Positions 48,988 to 59,937 of a stretch of 64,000 bases of DNA are shown piece after piece. The stretch covers positions 124,001 through 188,000 of the forward strand of contig JANDJZ010000038.1 of the NCBI GenBank assembly GCA_027943245.1, read 5' to 3'. The DNA comes from Acanthamoeba sp. SK_2022b (taxonomy: Eukaryota; Discosea; Longamoebia; Acanthamoebidae). The position numbers and the translations under genes are program-made. Position 1 is the stretch's first letter. Every line of letters starts with the position of its first letter. Below the pieces are notes generated by a model, which was given only the letters and a program-made list of their open reading frames with translations, searched no databases and had not been told where the DNA came from.

Positions 48988-49917
48988 ATGAAGTTCGTCG
49001 GCCTCACCTGCCTCACGCTGGTCCTCTGCGTCTTTGCGGCGCACGCCGCCACCAGTGACTACGCGCTCAACTCCTCGCCGCCCCAGGTCGCCCTCGACCT
49101 GGCCTCCGTCGATGGCGCCACGACCTTCGACCTCCCCACCATGCAAGCGGGAGGTGGTACGGGCCTCCCTACTCAAGTTGAGCTCGACGTCGGCGACTTC
49201 AGCTTCAACTTCTACGATGAGAAGATCACCAAGGTGACCCTCTACTTTGGAGGTTTCGTCATCTTTGGCAATCTGCTGGGCAACGAGACCAACGCCACCA
49301 CCGACTACTGCTATCCAGTCGATTCTTGCCCCTTCCCCAGCAAGCCCAACTCCTACTTCCGAGTGGCCTTCAACAAGGGCCTCGCGTTCGCCTGGTCCGA
49401 CTACGATTGGTCTGCCCAGCCCGACTCCCTCGTCACCTACAAGGTCTTTGCGGCCGGCTCGTGTCCCTACCCCGAGAAGGCGGCCCAGTCTTGCCTCGTC
49501 ATCCAGGGCATAAACTTCCCCTACACCGAAGCCTTTGGCGTCGGGTTGGGCAACGTCACCACCTTCATCTTCTCTTCGGGCGACATGCTCGTTCAGGTGA
49601 ACAGCAGCGCCGACGGCCATTGGGGCAACAACCAAACCCCCGCCGTGGGTGTCGTCTTCGGCATCCAGAACACTATTCTCGGCAAGGGCCTTAACTTCCC
49701 CGGCCAACAGTTCTGTAACGTCACCGACGCCTACGGCTGGGAAGGCGTCACCAACGCCACCGGCATCAAGGCCGGCGACACCTTCGGCTTCTACGTCACC
49801 GCTCCTTGCACCGGCAACCAGATCGTGCGCTCCGACGGCCTCGGCTGCGTCGCCAAGTCCGCCGCTGCTCCTCTCACCGCCGCCTGGATCGACGCCCTCG
49901 CCACCCTCTTCGCCTAA
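48988..49917 (+). CDS. Secreted unknown protein, single exon
   Basis: 309 residues, intronless. ATG at 48988 (MKFVGLTCLTLVLCVFAAHA), a clear signal peptide. The mature part is beta-rich and resembles nidogen-like extracellular domains only loosely: FYDEKITKVTLYFGGFVIFG, NSYFRVAFNKGLAFAWSDYD, TYKVFAAG, FGVGLGNVTTFIFSSGDMLV and GVVFGIQNTI. Several N-x-S/T glycosylation sites and six or more cysteines fit an extracellular protein. The last 20 residues are moderately hydrophobic but contain Asp, so a GPI signal is doubtful. Role unknown. Confidence 0.75.
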   Translation: MKFVGLTCLTLVLCVFAAHAATSDYALNSSPPQVALDLASVDGATTFDLPTMQAGGGTGLPTQVELDVGDFSFNFYDEKITKVTLYFGGFVIFGNLLGNETNATTDYCYPVDSCPFPSKPNSYFRVAFNKGLAFAWSDYDWSAQPDSLVTYKVFAAGSCPYPEKAAQSCLVIQGINFPYTEAFGVGLGNVTTFIFSSGDMLVQVNSSADGHWGNNQTPAVGVVFGIQNTILGKGLNFPGQQFCNVTDAYGWEGVTNATGIKAGDTFGFYVTAPCTGNQIVRSDGLGCVAKSAAAPLTAAWIDALATLFA

Positions 49918-50070
49918 AAAGAGGCCTCCTCTTCTTCTGTTGCTGGACGTCAGACAACATCCAAATACTATTTATTTATGTTGTAACTGTTTAATTTTGT
50001 CCCCGGAAGCGCCCACACGCTCACACGCATAGGGCAGCTGTTGTTTGGGCTGGCGGTGAACTCCACACAT

Positions 50071-51695
50071 TTATTTCTTCATGAGCTTGAGGCCAGCCAT
50101 CATCTCGTAGAATTGGCGGATGCGCTGCTCGCTCGCATCACAGGGAGTGTCCCCCGTGGCAGTGACGGCGCGCTTGTAGTACGGCACAAACTCCTCCGGC
50201 CGCAGGTAGTGCTGCGCAAGGAGTGCAAAAGAGGGAGCAAGCAAGAAACCTCAGACCTACAGCGGCGGTGACGCGGAAGCATGCAGAGAGAGAGAGGAGT
50301 GCGAGGTGTGCACCTGGATGATTGTGTCAGCGCAAAAGATGGGCATAGGTCGGTACGGCCGGACTCTGTTCGCGGCCCGAGTCCGAAAGGGGGTGAGAGG
50401 AGTGGGCAGAGCTTTGAAGTGCAAGCAGAAAACCAGGAAGGCCAGAGCTTGGGGCACCTGTCGTCGTTGATGATGTGCTTGTCGGCAACAGGGTGCAAGT
50501 AGAGGCCGAAAGCCACGTCAACCAATCGATAGTCTTTCAACTCGCTCGCTCGTTCCTGCGCAGTGGCCACGACAACCCCTTCAGTCGGAACGGAGGCTCT
50601 GCGTACGCCTTTGGCGCTGCAATCCCTGATGAGGCTGAGATTGGAGGGAGGGGGGAGCACCGTCAGGTAAAGCACCAGGTCCGAGCTGAGGGCAAAGCCG
50701 CACCCACAAGCAAACGGAGGATACCAGTCTTCCGGATACTGGTAGATGTGAGATCGGCCATTAGCTTTGGCGCAGATACCACAAGAGAGGGGGAGGGGTA
50801 AGCGGACCTGCTCAAAGGGCATGTAGGACTTGGCCGCGGGATCTCTGAGCGGCCGCGTAACTCTGCAGCGAGGGGACGGGGAGCATGGGCAGAGTGAGAC
50901 ACCATGCACAGAAAGCCTACCATCACGCGTAAGAGGTGACCGCGATCGCAGTTTACCGCTTGTGCGTGTTGTCCCATATGTAGCCCCAGTAGAGTCTGCG
51001 CATGTGCACGGTGGAGGGTAAGTTGCCAGCGAGGAAGCACCGGCTTGAGGCAAAAGAGTACCTTTCTCTTGGGAGAGCTGCGAGCGTGGGCAGGAGCAAG
51101 TCCAAGCGAATGAACGAGTCGTCGTCAGCGTGCATGAAGTAGTCAAACTCAAATCGAGCGGTGGCCCATCTCCACGCCCGAGCATACAATTCCAGCAAGC
51201 GTGAGCGATACGGCGAAGAAGGCTTGAGACTGTGGGAGGGGCTGCGCACTGCATAAAGGCCAGCGTCTTTCTAGCCAGGTTGGCGTAGTCGTCCTTGACG
51301 TCAACTGAGACAATGCCGGCAGAGAACATGCACTCCAATCAGTGACACAAACACAGCCGCCAACGGCAGCGCGTGGCAGAACGTACCTTGGACTATGTCA
51401 TTGTATTGTGCCTTCTCCTCTTCAATAGCAATCCCCTCCTGCTGCCCTACTACGAAGTAGACCACCACACTGGAAGAAAGAGGCAGCAATCTTAAATGGG
51501 ATTATTTAACAAAACAAATATTAGTATAAAAAGAAAGTAAAACCCACCTGGCAATTTGCTCTGGGGTCAGCAACCCAGGGTCAGCGGCGGCAGGACGCAG
51601 ATACCGCAGCCACGAACGGCGGATGGCCGTGCGCCGCTGCGAGTAGGAGGCGGCACTATTCACCATTACCAACAAAAAGTGCTGGCTTCGCCCAT
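50071..51695 (-). CDS. GT31-like beta-1,3-galactosyltransferase (5' end unresolved)
   Basis: Predicted Golgi glycosyltransferase acting on glycoprotein or glycolipid acceptors with a UDP-sugar. Exons in order: SQHFLLVMVNSAASYSQRRT plus AIRRSWLRYL (GT31 opening motif), SVVVYFVVGQQEG and EEKAQYNDIVQ, VDVKDDYANLARKTLAFM, FDYFMHADDDSFIRLDLLLP with the DDD metal site, MRRLYWGYIWDN, SYMPFEQ, YPEDWYPPFACGCGFALSSD, RLVDVAFGLYLHPV (divergent at the usual ED-V motif) and YYLRPEEFVPYYKRAVTAT, stop TAA at 50071-50073. The N-terminal TM anchor and true ATG should lie above 51695, but I cannot place them; no convincing exon is seen up to 52189. Confidence 0.75.
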
Positions 51696-52189
51696 CTGTG
51701 AAAGTGCCCCTGCTGGTTTTAGAACCAAAATAGGGCAGCACAGACAAGGCGGAGGGAGGGCACCCTTGGGGTCCATCACGCCACCACGGCTGTCGTGTGT
51801 GCCTCTAAGAAGCAAAGAAAATCAGCATTTTCCTTCTCTTCCTCAAACAGGGAACAAGACTTCACGAGGAGACAACGCAAACGGCCTTGGTGATGAGGTG
51901 TCAACTTCCACTTGCGGTCGTGATGGTGCTGTGGGTAGGTTTGTCGTAAGCAAGTGTAGGAGCCATGACGATGATGATGAATTTTAAAAATGTTATCGGA
52001 GCTCTGCAGGTGATGCTTGTGATGTTTTTGACATACCACGGATACCTAATTGACCGGTTGCGGTTGGTGCGTTTTTGCTTGAGGTTTGGCGCGGGTCACA
52101 GCTTATCCAAGTACAACTGGCGGCCGCTGTTGTCTCACACCGCCGCACTACCCTCGCCAGTTCCTCATCCTTCACACGCTCTTCTAACA
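51696..52189. other. Unresolved region between divergent genes
   Basis: Should hold the start of the GT31-like gene (minus) and the promoter of the carbonic anhydrase gene (plus). Minus-strand frames here are short and I cannot assign a signal anchor. Confidence 0.4.
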
Positions 52190-53704
52190 ATGCGCAGCAG
52201 ACTTGCTTCGTCTCTGTCTCTCCGCTCTGGCGCTATCGCCAGCGGCGGTGTGCGAGCTCTGCCTTCTCGCTTGGCCTCTTCCTCTCTTCATAGCCGTACC
52301 TCCACTTGCCTGTGTGCTAGGTACACAATTCATCGCCCCGGTCGTTGATCATCGATACCCAGCGGATGAATTCCTCATTTGATTTGCGCATTCGCTGTGC
52401 GCCTACTTCGCATTTCAATGCCTTATGGTCCCTTTTGTCCTGCAGTTGCATGACGGCCACGCCTCAACCCCAGCGCTACTTCAGCACCAAAGACACGTCC
52501 AAGGATGAAATGTACGCAGCGCTTCGGCAACCGTCACGCCAAGAATGGAAACACTGACTTGCCTGTTCGCCAAAGGCTCAAGATGGAGGAGTCATACAAT
52601 GAGCTGATCAAGGGCAACCACCAATGGGTTGCGCAGCAGCACGAGAAGGATCCCGACCTCTTCAAGCGCATGGCTCGAGGCCAGAACCCGCAGGTCCTCT
52701 GGATCGGCTGCTCGGACTCGCGTGTCCCTGCCAACGTCATCACCGGAAGCGACCCCGGTACGTGCTATCGCTCCCCTGTTCGCGCTTTGTTCGAACCTGT
52801 GCTCACCATCCGGGCCGCCTTGGTTGTATATACGCGTGCATAGGCTCCATCTTCGTGCACAGGAACATCGCCAACACAGTCGTGCACACCGACATGAACC
52901 TGCTCTCGGTGATGCAGTACGCCGTTGACGTGCTCCAGGTATATAACACGCCACGACGCCGACAGCCGCACTACCTGGTCTCGTCTGACGCGTGATCGCA
53001 AATGATGAATCAGGTCAAGCACGTCATCGTATGCGGACACTACGGCTGTGGCGGCGTCATCGCCTCCATGACCAACAACCAGTATGGCATGGTGGACAAC
53101 TGGCTGAGGTATGCTCAACGCGTGGCATTCTCCGTTTTCCTTGCGCAATTGAGTTAACACCAAACTGGGGCACACAACAGGAACCTCAAGGACGAGTACA
53201 TGCTCCACAGGGAAGAGTTGGAGAGCATTCCTGATGACGCGGATAGGGCCAAGCGGATGACCGAGCTCCACGTCATCGAAGGTGCGATCCTCTTCAGTCA
53301 TGTCGTGATCGTTGTTGGTTTCGCTTGCCACGGCAGCCCGCTCATGCCGTGTTTGGCGCTCACCCTTGCATCGCCTCCCCGCCCCTTCTCAGGAGTGTAC
53401 AATGTGTGCCGCACTTCGATCATCAAGGACGCGTGGGAGAGAAGGAAGGCCACGAACGTCTTCCCTCACGTTCACGGCTGGGTCTACGGCGTCCATGACG
53501 GCTATGTGCGCGGTGCGTCCACGCGCCTGCCCCAATTTCATGTTTTGCTTGCGCGTGCTGATCAACGGTGACTGGGCGTCGATCTCACCTTACAAATGAT
53601 CTTACACTCCTTACGTCACACCCGCAGATCTCAACGTGAGCGTGCGTGGCCCCGATGACGTGCCCCTTCTCGTGCGGAAGCCCGTCAACCCCTCCAAGTG
53701 CTGA
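52190..53704 (+). CDS. Beta-carbonic anhydrase, mitochondrial type
   Basis: Zinc enzyme interconverting CO2 and bicarbonate. ATG at 52190 with an Arg/Ser/Leu/Ala-rich, acid-free N-terminus ([20 protein letters not shown]) typical of a mitochondrial presequence. After two introns, [18 protein letters not shown]. Catalytic landmarks: IGCSDSRVP (zinc Cys, Asp-Arg pair) and [10 protein letters not shown] (zinc His and Cys), with [10 protein letters not shown] and [17 protein letters not shown] between. C-terminal [18 protein letters not shown]. Introns near 52320-52446, 52512-52576, 52757-52842, 52939-53012, 53110-53180, 53282-53392 and 53513-53626. TGA at 53702-53704. Confidence 0.93.
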
Positions 53705-54189
53705 GCGCAAAGGCGATCGGCCAACCTCGCTGTTCAAAAAATTGAACAATTTGTGTCTTGCCTCGCGATGGTCTTCTGGGAATCTGAAATTTCGTGCCTC
53801 AAAGGTGACCAACCACGGAGAAGCATATGCCGGCGTTTCGCTTGAGCTTCGGCCAAATGTCACGGGGGATTCCGGACTACTGCGGCACGGGGCGATCGCC
53901 GAATTGTTCGCTTATAGTTCCGAATATCCCGCCAGTCGGCTGTGTGAGCGCCGCTCGCATGATTGGCGTGTTGGGCTCGTTCGGCCGCGGGGGCTCCATA
54001 TCGCCCGACGGAGCTTGCGGACAGGCCCGTAGGAACAGGGAGAAGAAGTGCGTCCCTCCCCCCGCTCGCGCGATTGCTGCGCATCGGCGGTCGTGACGGC
54101 GTTGTCTGGCATTGTAAGCGCTTTTCTTGGCAAAGCACACGCGACTCACACTCATCCCACGAACCCCCGCAGCACACTAACCAACAGCC
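53705..54189. other. Intergenic region
   Basis: 485 bases without a recognisable gene; it should contain the promoter of the first Zn2Cys6 gene. Confidence 0.5.
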
Positions 54190-56735
54190 ATGGAGTGGAA
54201 CAAAGCCTGCCTGCCCTGCCGACTGGTGCACACCACGTGCGACGGGTACGCTAGGCCATCACCTTCTCCATCTCAGGGTAGGGGATGGAGAACTTTTCCC
54301 TATCCTCTATCGCTGGGCCTGCCTTGTGGCAAAGAAGCAAAGAAAGTACCAGACGAAGCAGGGGCTTGCGCCCACACTATTCCTCCACTACTTACATCGT
54401 GTGGTCTACACGGTCCATACGATGTGTGACATTAAATGACACATTGGGAACCTGGTCGTTTCATTTGCTCATCGCCCCATCACCATGCGGCCCAAAGGGT
54501 GGCTAGCTCCTTTTTCAGGAAACTGACAACGGTCTTCTCCTTCGTGCAGGAAGAGGCCGTGTAGGCGCTGCGTCAAGCTGGGCAAGCCTTCCACATGCAT
54601 CAACGTGGAGAAGAAGCGCAGGGGGCGCCCGCCCAAGAACAAGCCAGGCAGCGGCACAGCCCCCGTCGCCGCTACCGTTGCATCGACCGCACAGCGCCAG
54701 AGGAGCGACCTCGACACCTTGCAGAACGAGGCCTTACAGAGAACGATGAGGCCAAGAAAGCAGCCGGCCAGGCACCTCTACGACGAGCCCGACGACCATA
54801 GTGCGAGAAGCAGCAGGAGAAGGAGATACAGCAACAGAAGGAACACAGAAGCGTTCTCGCCCTCTTCATCGTCGGCGGAAGACGACGACGATGATGAGGA
54901 AGAGGACGAGGACGATGACGGCGACTACCTGGACTCCAGAAGCAGTACAGCGGGGAAGAAGCGTAAGCCAGCTACGCCACCGCCATCAGACACCGCCGAT
55001 ACGACCACCGATGTGGTCATGAAGCGGCCACGAACAGACCTGGAAGAGCAACCCATACATAACGGTACAACGCTCGCGCTTACCAGCCACTCATCCTGCC
55101 ACCTGGCTGTCAGCGCGCTCACGATCGCGGTTCTGGGGGCGGTCAGCAGGTCCCATCGCTTCTTCTGAAACCGCCTATACTGACGCTGCTGGTGCGTACG
55201 ACGAACAGCTCCCGCTGTTGCTGGATCCGGTGTACTCGTGGATCGACGACCTCGATCCGATTGGTGCCGTGCCCACAGACTCCGACGCATACCTCACATT
55301 CCCTCTTTTCGATGTGCCTGCCATCACCGGTGCCCAGTCGCAGTCTCTGCCCTCATCTCTCAACTCCCCGCAACTATCGCCGCCCGCCACTGCTCGGCCA
55401 CCACGGCAAACGGTGAGCGCCCGCGGGCCCGCGAGCGCCAACGAGGGCGACCCGTACCCGCCACTCCCGTCGCCATCGTTTGAGTTTCGCGACGGACTGG
55501 ACGACGAGTATGATGGCTTAGACGCCGAGGACGGGCACGACCACGACCACGACTGCACATGTTCGTCTCCCCATTCGTGTTCGTCGCTCTCTTCCTTCTC
55601 GGGCGACGCAGCCGATGCGCAGCTGGTGAACAGCCTGTTTGGCATGATGACCGATCAGGTGGGCGAACTCAAGAAGGCCAACGAAGAACTGCGCGAGTCG
55701 ATCGACACGCTCTGGGTCACCTTCAACGAAAGGCTGGACCGTGAAGAGAAGCGGGTCAGCGAGCTGAGCCAAATCGTCTCAACTCGCATCACGCCCACGG
55801 CGACCCCTCCGCCCGCCGACCAGCCAGGCCCGAGCGCACGCCCGGAAGTGTTCCGTGAGCTCCCCTTCCTACTCGACTGGGCCGACGACATCGATTTTGC
55901 CAATCCCGACGGCTTCGTCATCGACGACTTGAAGTACCACTTCCCCTTGCTTACACACCCCCTGATCTACACGAGCTTGCCACTAAACGCAATGGCTTGA
56001 CGCCCCTCAGCAAGCCGTTCATCGTGCGCAGACTGTTCGAGCCCACGCCCGATGCGGTACGTCATGCCATCTATCGCCGCCCGCCTACGCCCATTGCAAC
56101 CGTTGCAGGGCCGTGGCTCACCTCGCATTCTGGAACCGCACATACAGATGCAGTGCCTGCCGGTCAGCATCTACGCCAGCCCCGCGTTCTGCAAATTCAC
56201 CCGTGCTGCTCCGGTAGGGTGCCCATCCGCATGTGCCGCTCGGGTGTCTGAGCGTGTGCGGAGCGTCTGGTCGTTCTCACTTGTTTGTTTCGATCCGTTG
56301 CTGCAGCATGAGATTGTGGGCACGCTGTGCTACAAGGCACAGGAGGAACCGCTTCGCTGGTTCCTCGCCAAGAAGTGCCCGCGGCCCGTGGGCGAGCTCT
56401 GCTTCCTCCCACTGGTGCGACAGATCGGCGATCGCATGGTCCAGAGCCTCACCAAGAACCAGCTCTTCTACGACCGCAACGGCACCGTACGCACCTTGCG
56501 TTCTCCATCTCCTCGGCTCACCAGCTGTACAGTTGACCGGTCTCGCTCACTCGTCGTGTCCATTCCGTTGCAGGCCAAGTGGTGGATTCTGGTGGTGGAG
56601 CGGTTTGTCGGCGCAGATGAGCCTTCTCCGCTGACTGTGTCTGCGCACTCGTCGTGGTCGCAACCACGGGAGGAGATGAGAGGTGGAGAACACGCGCAGG
56701 AAGCGGAGAGAAGAGCGGAGACCAGCGCCTCCTAG
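54190..56735 (+). CDS. Zn2Cys6 transcription factor with AT-hook and PAS-like domain (copy A)
   Basis: Predicted nuclear DNA-binding regulator. ATG at 54190. The cluster WNKACLPCRLVHTTCDG is joined after an intron to KRPCRRCVKLGKPSTC, giving C-x2-C-x6-C-x5-C-x2-C-x8-C, the Zn2Cys6 spacing. An AT-hook (KKRRGRPPKNK) follows directly. Then a basic and a strongly acidic region (DDDDDEEEDEDDDGDYLD), a Ser/Pro-rich region, a short coiled coil (VGELKKANEELRESIDTLW), and a C-terminal module shared with copy B: FRELPFLLDW, VIDDLK, KPFIVRRLFEPTPDA, ASPAFC, HEIVGTLC, LTKNQLFYDRNGT, AKWWILVVERF. The pattern xANPAxCxLLG...HEIVG is PAS-like, as in fungal Ert1/AcuK regulators of gluconeogenesis. Stop TAG at 56733-56735. 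Targets unknown. Confidence 0.82.
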
Positions 56736-57215
56736 GCCGGATTTCGGCATGTAAGATACACCCCAGAGTGCATCTCTTGTACACACACAAATACATATTG
56801 GCCTTTTCTTATTTTCTATATTTGCTCCAGCGACCACTCCTCTTGTATCTCCTCCTCGGTCAACAGTTAGAGATCTGAAGGTTGCCTGTAAACGTTCTTC
56901 TTATTGGCGGAACCGGTGGATGTCAATGAATTACAAAAGCTGCGAACATGCGCCAATAGGACCTTGAGCCTAGAGATGGGCTGCCAATAGGGATAACACG
57001 GAAGCAGTGGCACTGTGGACTGCTTCCGGAATCGCGGGGAAGTGGCGGAGGGCCCATCCCGCTCAGCCTCTTGTGTTGTGGGTTGCTCTGCACTTTTATC
57101 CTCTTCTTCACCACCCCGCAAACGACAAGCGGACAAGTGCTAAAGCGACTTCTCTCGCACTGTCGTTCACCAACCATTTGCATTTTCTTTGCTGCACGCA
57201 CACCACAACACACAA
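56736..57215. other. Intergenic region between the Zn2Cys6 paralogs
   Basis: 480 bases between copy A and copy B. No gene or RNA recognised; promoter of copy B. Confidence 0.5.
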
Positions 57216-59585
57216 ATGGATGGGTCTGGTATGACCGAGTGGAACAAGGCCTGCCTTCCTTGTCGTCTTGTCCACGCCACCTGCAACGGGTAAGTTTCTA
57301 CCCCCCTTTTACACCTCTCCCCCCTCTTTTGAGCGCTGCCCTCCACCCCCTTGTGCCCAACTCCGCTGCTTCCTCTTTTCTGCCCAACACTTCTCAGTGG
57401 GCCCAACCTGACTTCTCTTGTGTATTGGTTTGGGCCACTGTGCGCCATTGGTGCCGCAGAGAGAGGCCGTGCAAACGATGCAGCGCGTTGGGCCGGCCGG
57501 ACCACTGCGTAAACGTGGAGCGCAAGAAGCGTGGGCGCCCCCGAAAAAACCCCATCGAAGGCGAGGAGCTTCTCGAGAAACGTGCACGCACGAGCGAAGG
57601 TGGCCCACTCCTCTCCTTCTCCTCTCCTTCTCTCTCTTCTCCACTCATGCCATAGTGTCGTTTGCAGAGTCGACATCAGCTGGAGCCGATGGCCACGCGC
57701 AGAGCGTCAACACGACGACCTTCCACCCATCGTTCCCTAGCATACCCCTCCAGCAGCAGGCCTATCAGTCGCTGTTCCCTTCCCAATCGTCTTCTCCCTC
57801 GGACTCTCCCCACTCATCTCCCTCTTCTTCCTCCTCTACGTCGTCTTCATCCCCTCCTGGCGTGGAGCATCACATCGAGTCCGCCGGCTTCGCTGCCGCC
57901 AGGCGCCACCAACACAGCCATCATCACCACAGCGGCAGCAGTAGCAGCAGCGCCAACCGTCATCACAGCCACCACCGCAATCACAGCAGCAACGGCGACA
58001 GCAGCAGCAGCGGTGGTCGGCACTCGCACAGCGATAGGCGCAGCAGAGACCGACATGAAGAAGACGAGCAGCCGGCGAACGTGGGCTTGCTCATCAAGGA
58101 AATGCGGGAGCTGAGGAAGGAGAACAAGATGCTCAACGACAAGCTGGCCTTCTTCTGCGAGAAGGTCGACCGCAGGCTCTTGTCCAGCGAACGAAAGATC
58201 GACACCCTATCGACCACGCTCACCACCGCCGCCGCGACCGCGCCGTTCATGTCATCGTGGTCGTCGCCTCCCTCCTTCACGGCCTCCCCGCTCTATATCC
58301 GCAAGGAGATCCTCAAGGATCTTCCGTTCCTTCTCGACTACGACATCATCTCCGAACAGGTGCCCTTTCTCATCGACGACCTGCGGTATGCTCCTCGCCC
58401 ATCACCTCATCGTGTCCGATAATTTTTTTATTTTTTTATTTATTGTTTTAAAACATATTTACTTATTCGTTTTACACACAAACAGGAAGGCGTTCATTGT
58501 GCGAAGAATCTTTGATCCAACGCCTGAGGAGGACCTCACCGTGCCGGTGACCACCTACGCAAACCCCGCGTGTTGCGCACTTCTCGGGACCCTCCTGGTA
58601 CGCTGCTCGCCTCTCTCAAGCGTGTGGAGCCCCTGGGATAGTTGGTGAGAGACTGGTCCTTATCCCTCCCTCCGCCATCCTCTCCGAGCAGCATGAACTC
58701 GTGGGCGCGCCGTGCTGGTTCGCGTTGGAGCAGCCCATCCGGGCCTACCTGACCGCCAAGTCGGATAAGCCCGTGGGCGACATCTTCCTCAACGCCGTAA
58801 CGCGCAAGGGCAACCGCAAGCGGCTCCTGCGGCTCTTTTCCCGCAACCAGGTCTTCTACAACGCCAAAGGAAACGTAAGTAAACAGTTGCAGCAACATTT
58901 CATCACCATTGCGCTTATACGGGGCACACGATTAATATTTTTGCGTTGATGTGTGGCGCATCTACAGGCCAAGTGGTGGATATCAATCATCGACAAGACG
59001 GAAGAGCTGCCTCCGACCGCGCAGCCAGACAGCAACAAGATCGCGCTCATCCTCAACCGCAATCGGCGCGGCGGTGCCACCATCAGCCTGGTGCCCAAGG
59101 ATGGCGACTCAGACGACGAGGACGACAGCGCAGAGAACGCCAACACGGTGACCACGTCCCCGTCGTCCTCGGCGAGCTCCCCGGCGTCCATGCCGTCATC
59201 GACCATCACCACGATCTCGTCTCTCTCGACCACCTCTTCCGCTCTGTCCTCGTCTGCTCGGACGATCGCGACGCCGTCGTCCTTTGCTTCCACGTCCAGT
59301 TTCTTCGCCCCGACGGGCAACACCTTCTCCTCGCCGTTCATCTCCACTTCGGCTCTCGCTCCCATGCCCTCGCCCTCCCTCTCGAGTCTGCTCTACACAA
59401 GCGGCCTGCCGGGCGTCATCGGCGGGCCGATTGGCGAGCTCTCCGACTTTGCCGGCAGCATAGCTGGCGGCGGCACCCGAGCAAGCAGCTCGGGCGAGCG
59501 AACAGAGCCGCTGGACCAGGAGCTGCAGGAGCTCTGGGCCCTCCTGGCGCCCACCGACCGAGAACAGCCGCAGGCCTCCATGTGA
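57216..59585 (+). CDS. Zn2Cys6 transcription factor with AT-hook and PAS-like domain (copy B)
   Basis: Tandem paralog of copy A. ATG at 57216 (MDGSGMTEWNKAC; a second in-frame ATG at 57231 aligns with copy A). WNKACLPCRLVHATCNG joins ERPCKRCSALGRPDHC across an intron at the same place as in copy A, with the AT-hook KKRGRPRKN next. The middle is Ser/His-rich, with an RS-like patch (HSHSDRRSRDRHEED) and a coiled coil (MRELRKENKMLNDKLAF). C-terminal module: RKEILKDLPFLLDYD, FLIDDLR, KAFIVRRIFDPTPEE, TTYANPACCALLG, HELVGAPCWFALEQP, SRNQVFYNAKGN, AKWWISIIDK. It continues into a Ser/Thr-rich tail ending EQPQASM, TGA at 59583-59585. The PAS-like reading (ANPACCALLG...HELVG) is clearer here. Confidence 0.83.
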
Positions 59586-59937
59586 TGTGGACCGCAAACA
59601 CCAATTTTCAGCTGTAATTAGTAACCACCAATGTACATCAAGAGCTATTGACCACAGCGCTACGCAGGCCTCTGCGCCGCCTTGGGTTGGGTGGTGTGAG
59701 CACCGCGACCACTCGGGCAGCTGCGTGGGTGAACTGGGATTAGGCGAAAGCAAGCCAAAGCGTAATGACGCGTGTCTGACATTCCTGTAGAGAAATAAAG
59801 AGGGCAGCAACGCAAACGAAAGAGACAGCGGTCACCCCCCTCAACTTGCACTCGAGGCCTGCCAGAGACACTTCTGCTTTACGCGTAAGGACGGTGTGTT
59901 GTGCGTCGTGGAGAGGGCGGGCCGCTCGTAGAGAGAG
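59586..59937. other. Intergenic region
   Basis: 352 bases between copy B and the USP-like gene, no gene recognised. Confidence 0.5.

Noticed and set aside
54190..59585. Fungal contamination or recent transfer as the source of the Zn2Cys6 genes
   Set aside because: Intron density, base composition and short gaps match the neighbours, and the two copies share intron positions; nothing points to a foreign contig.
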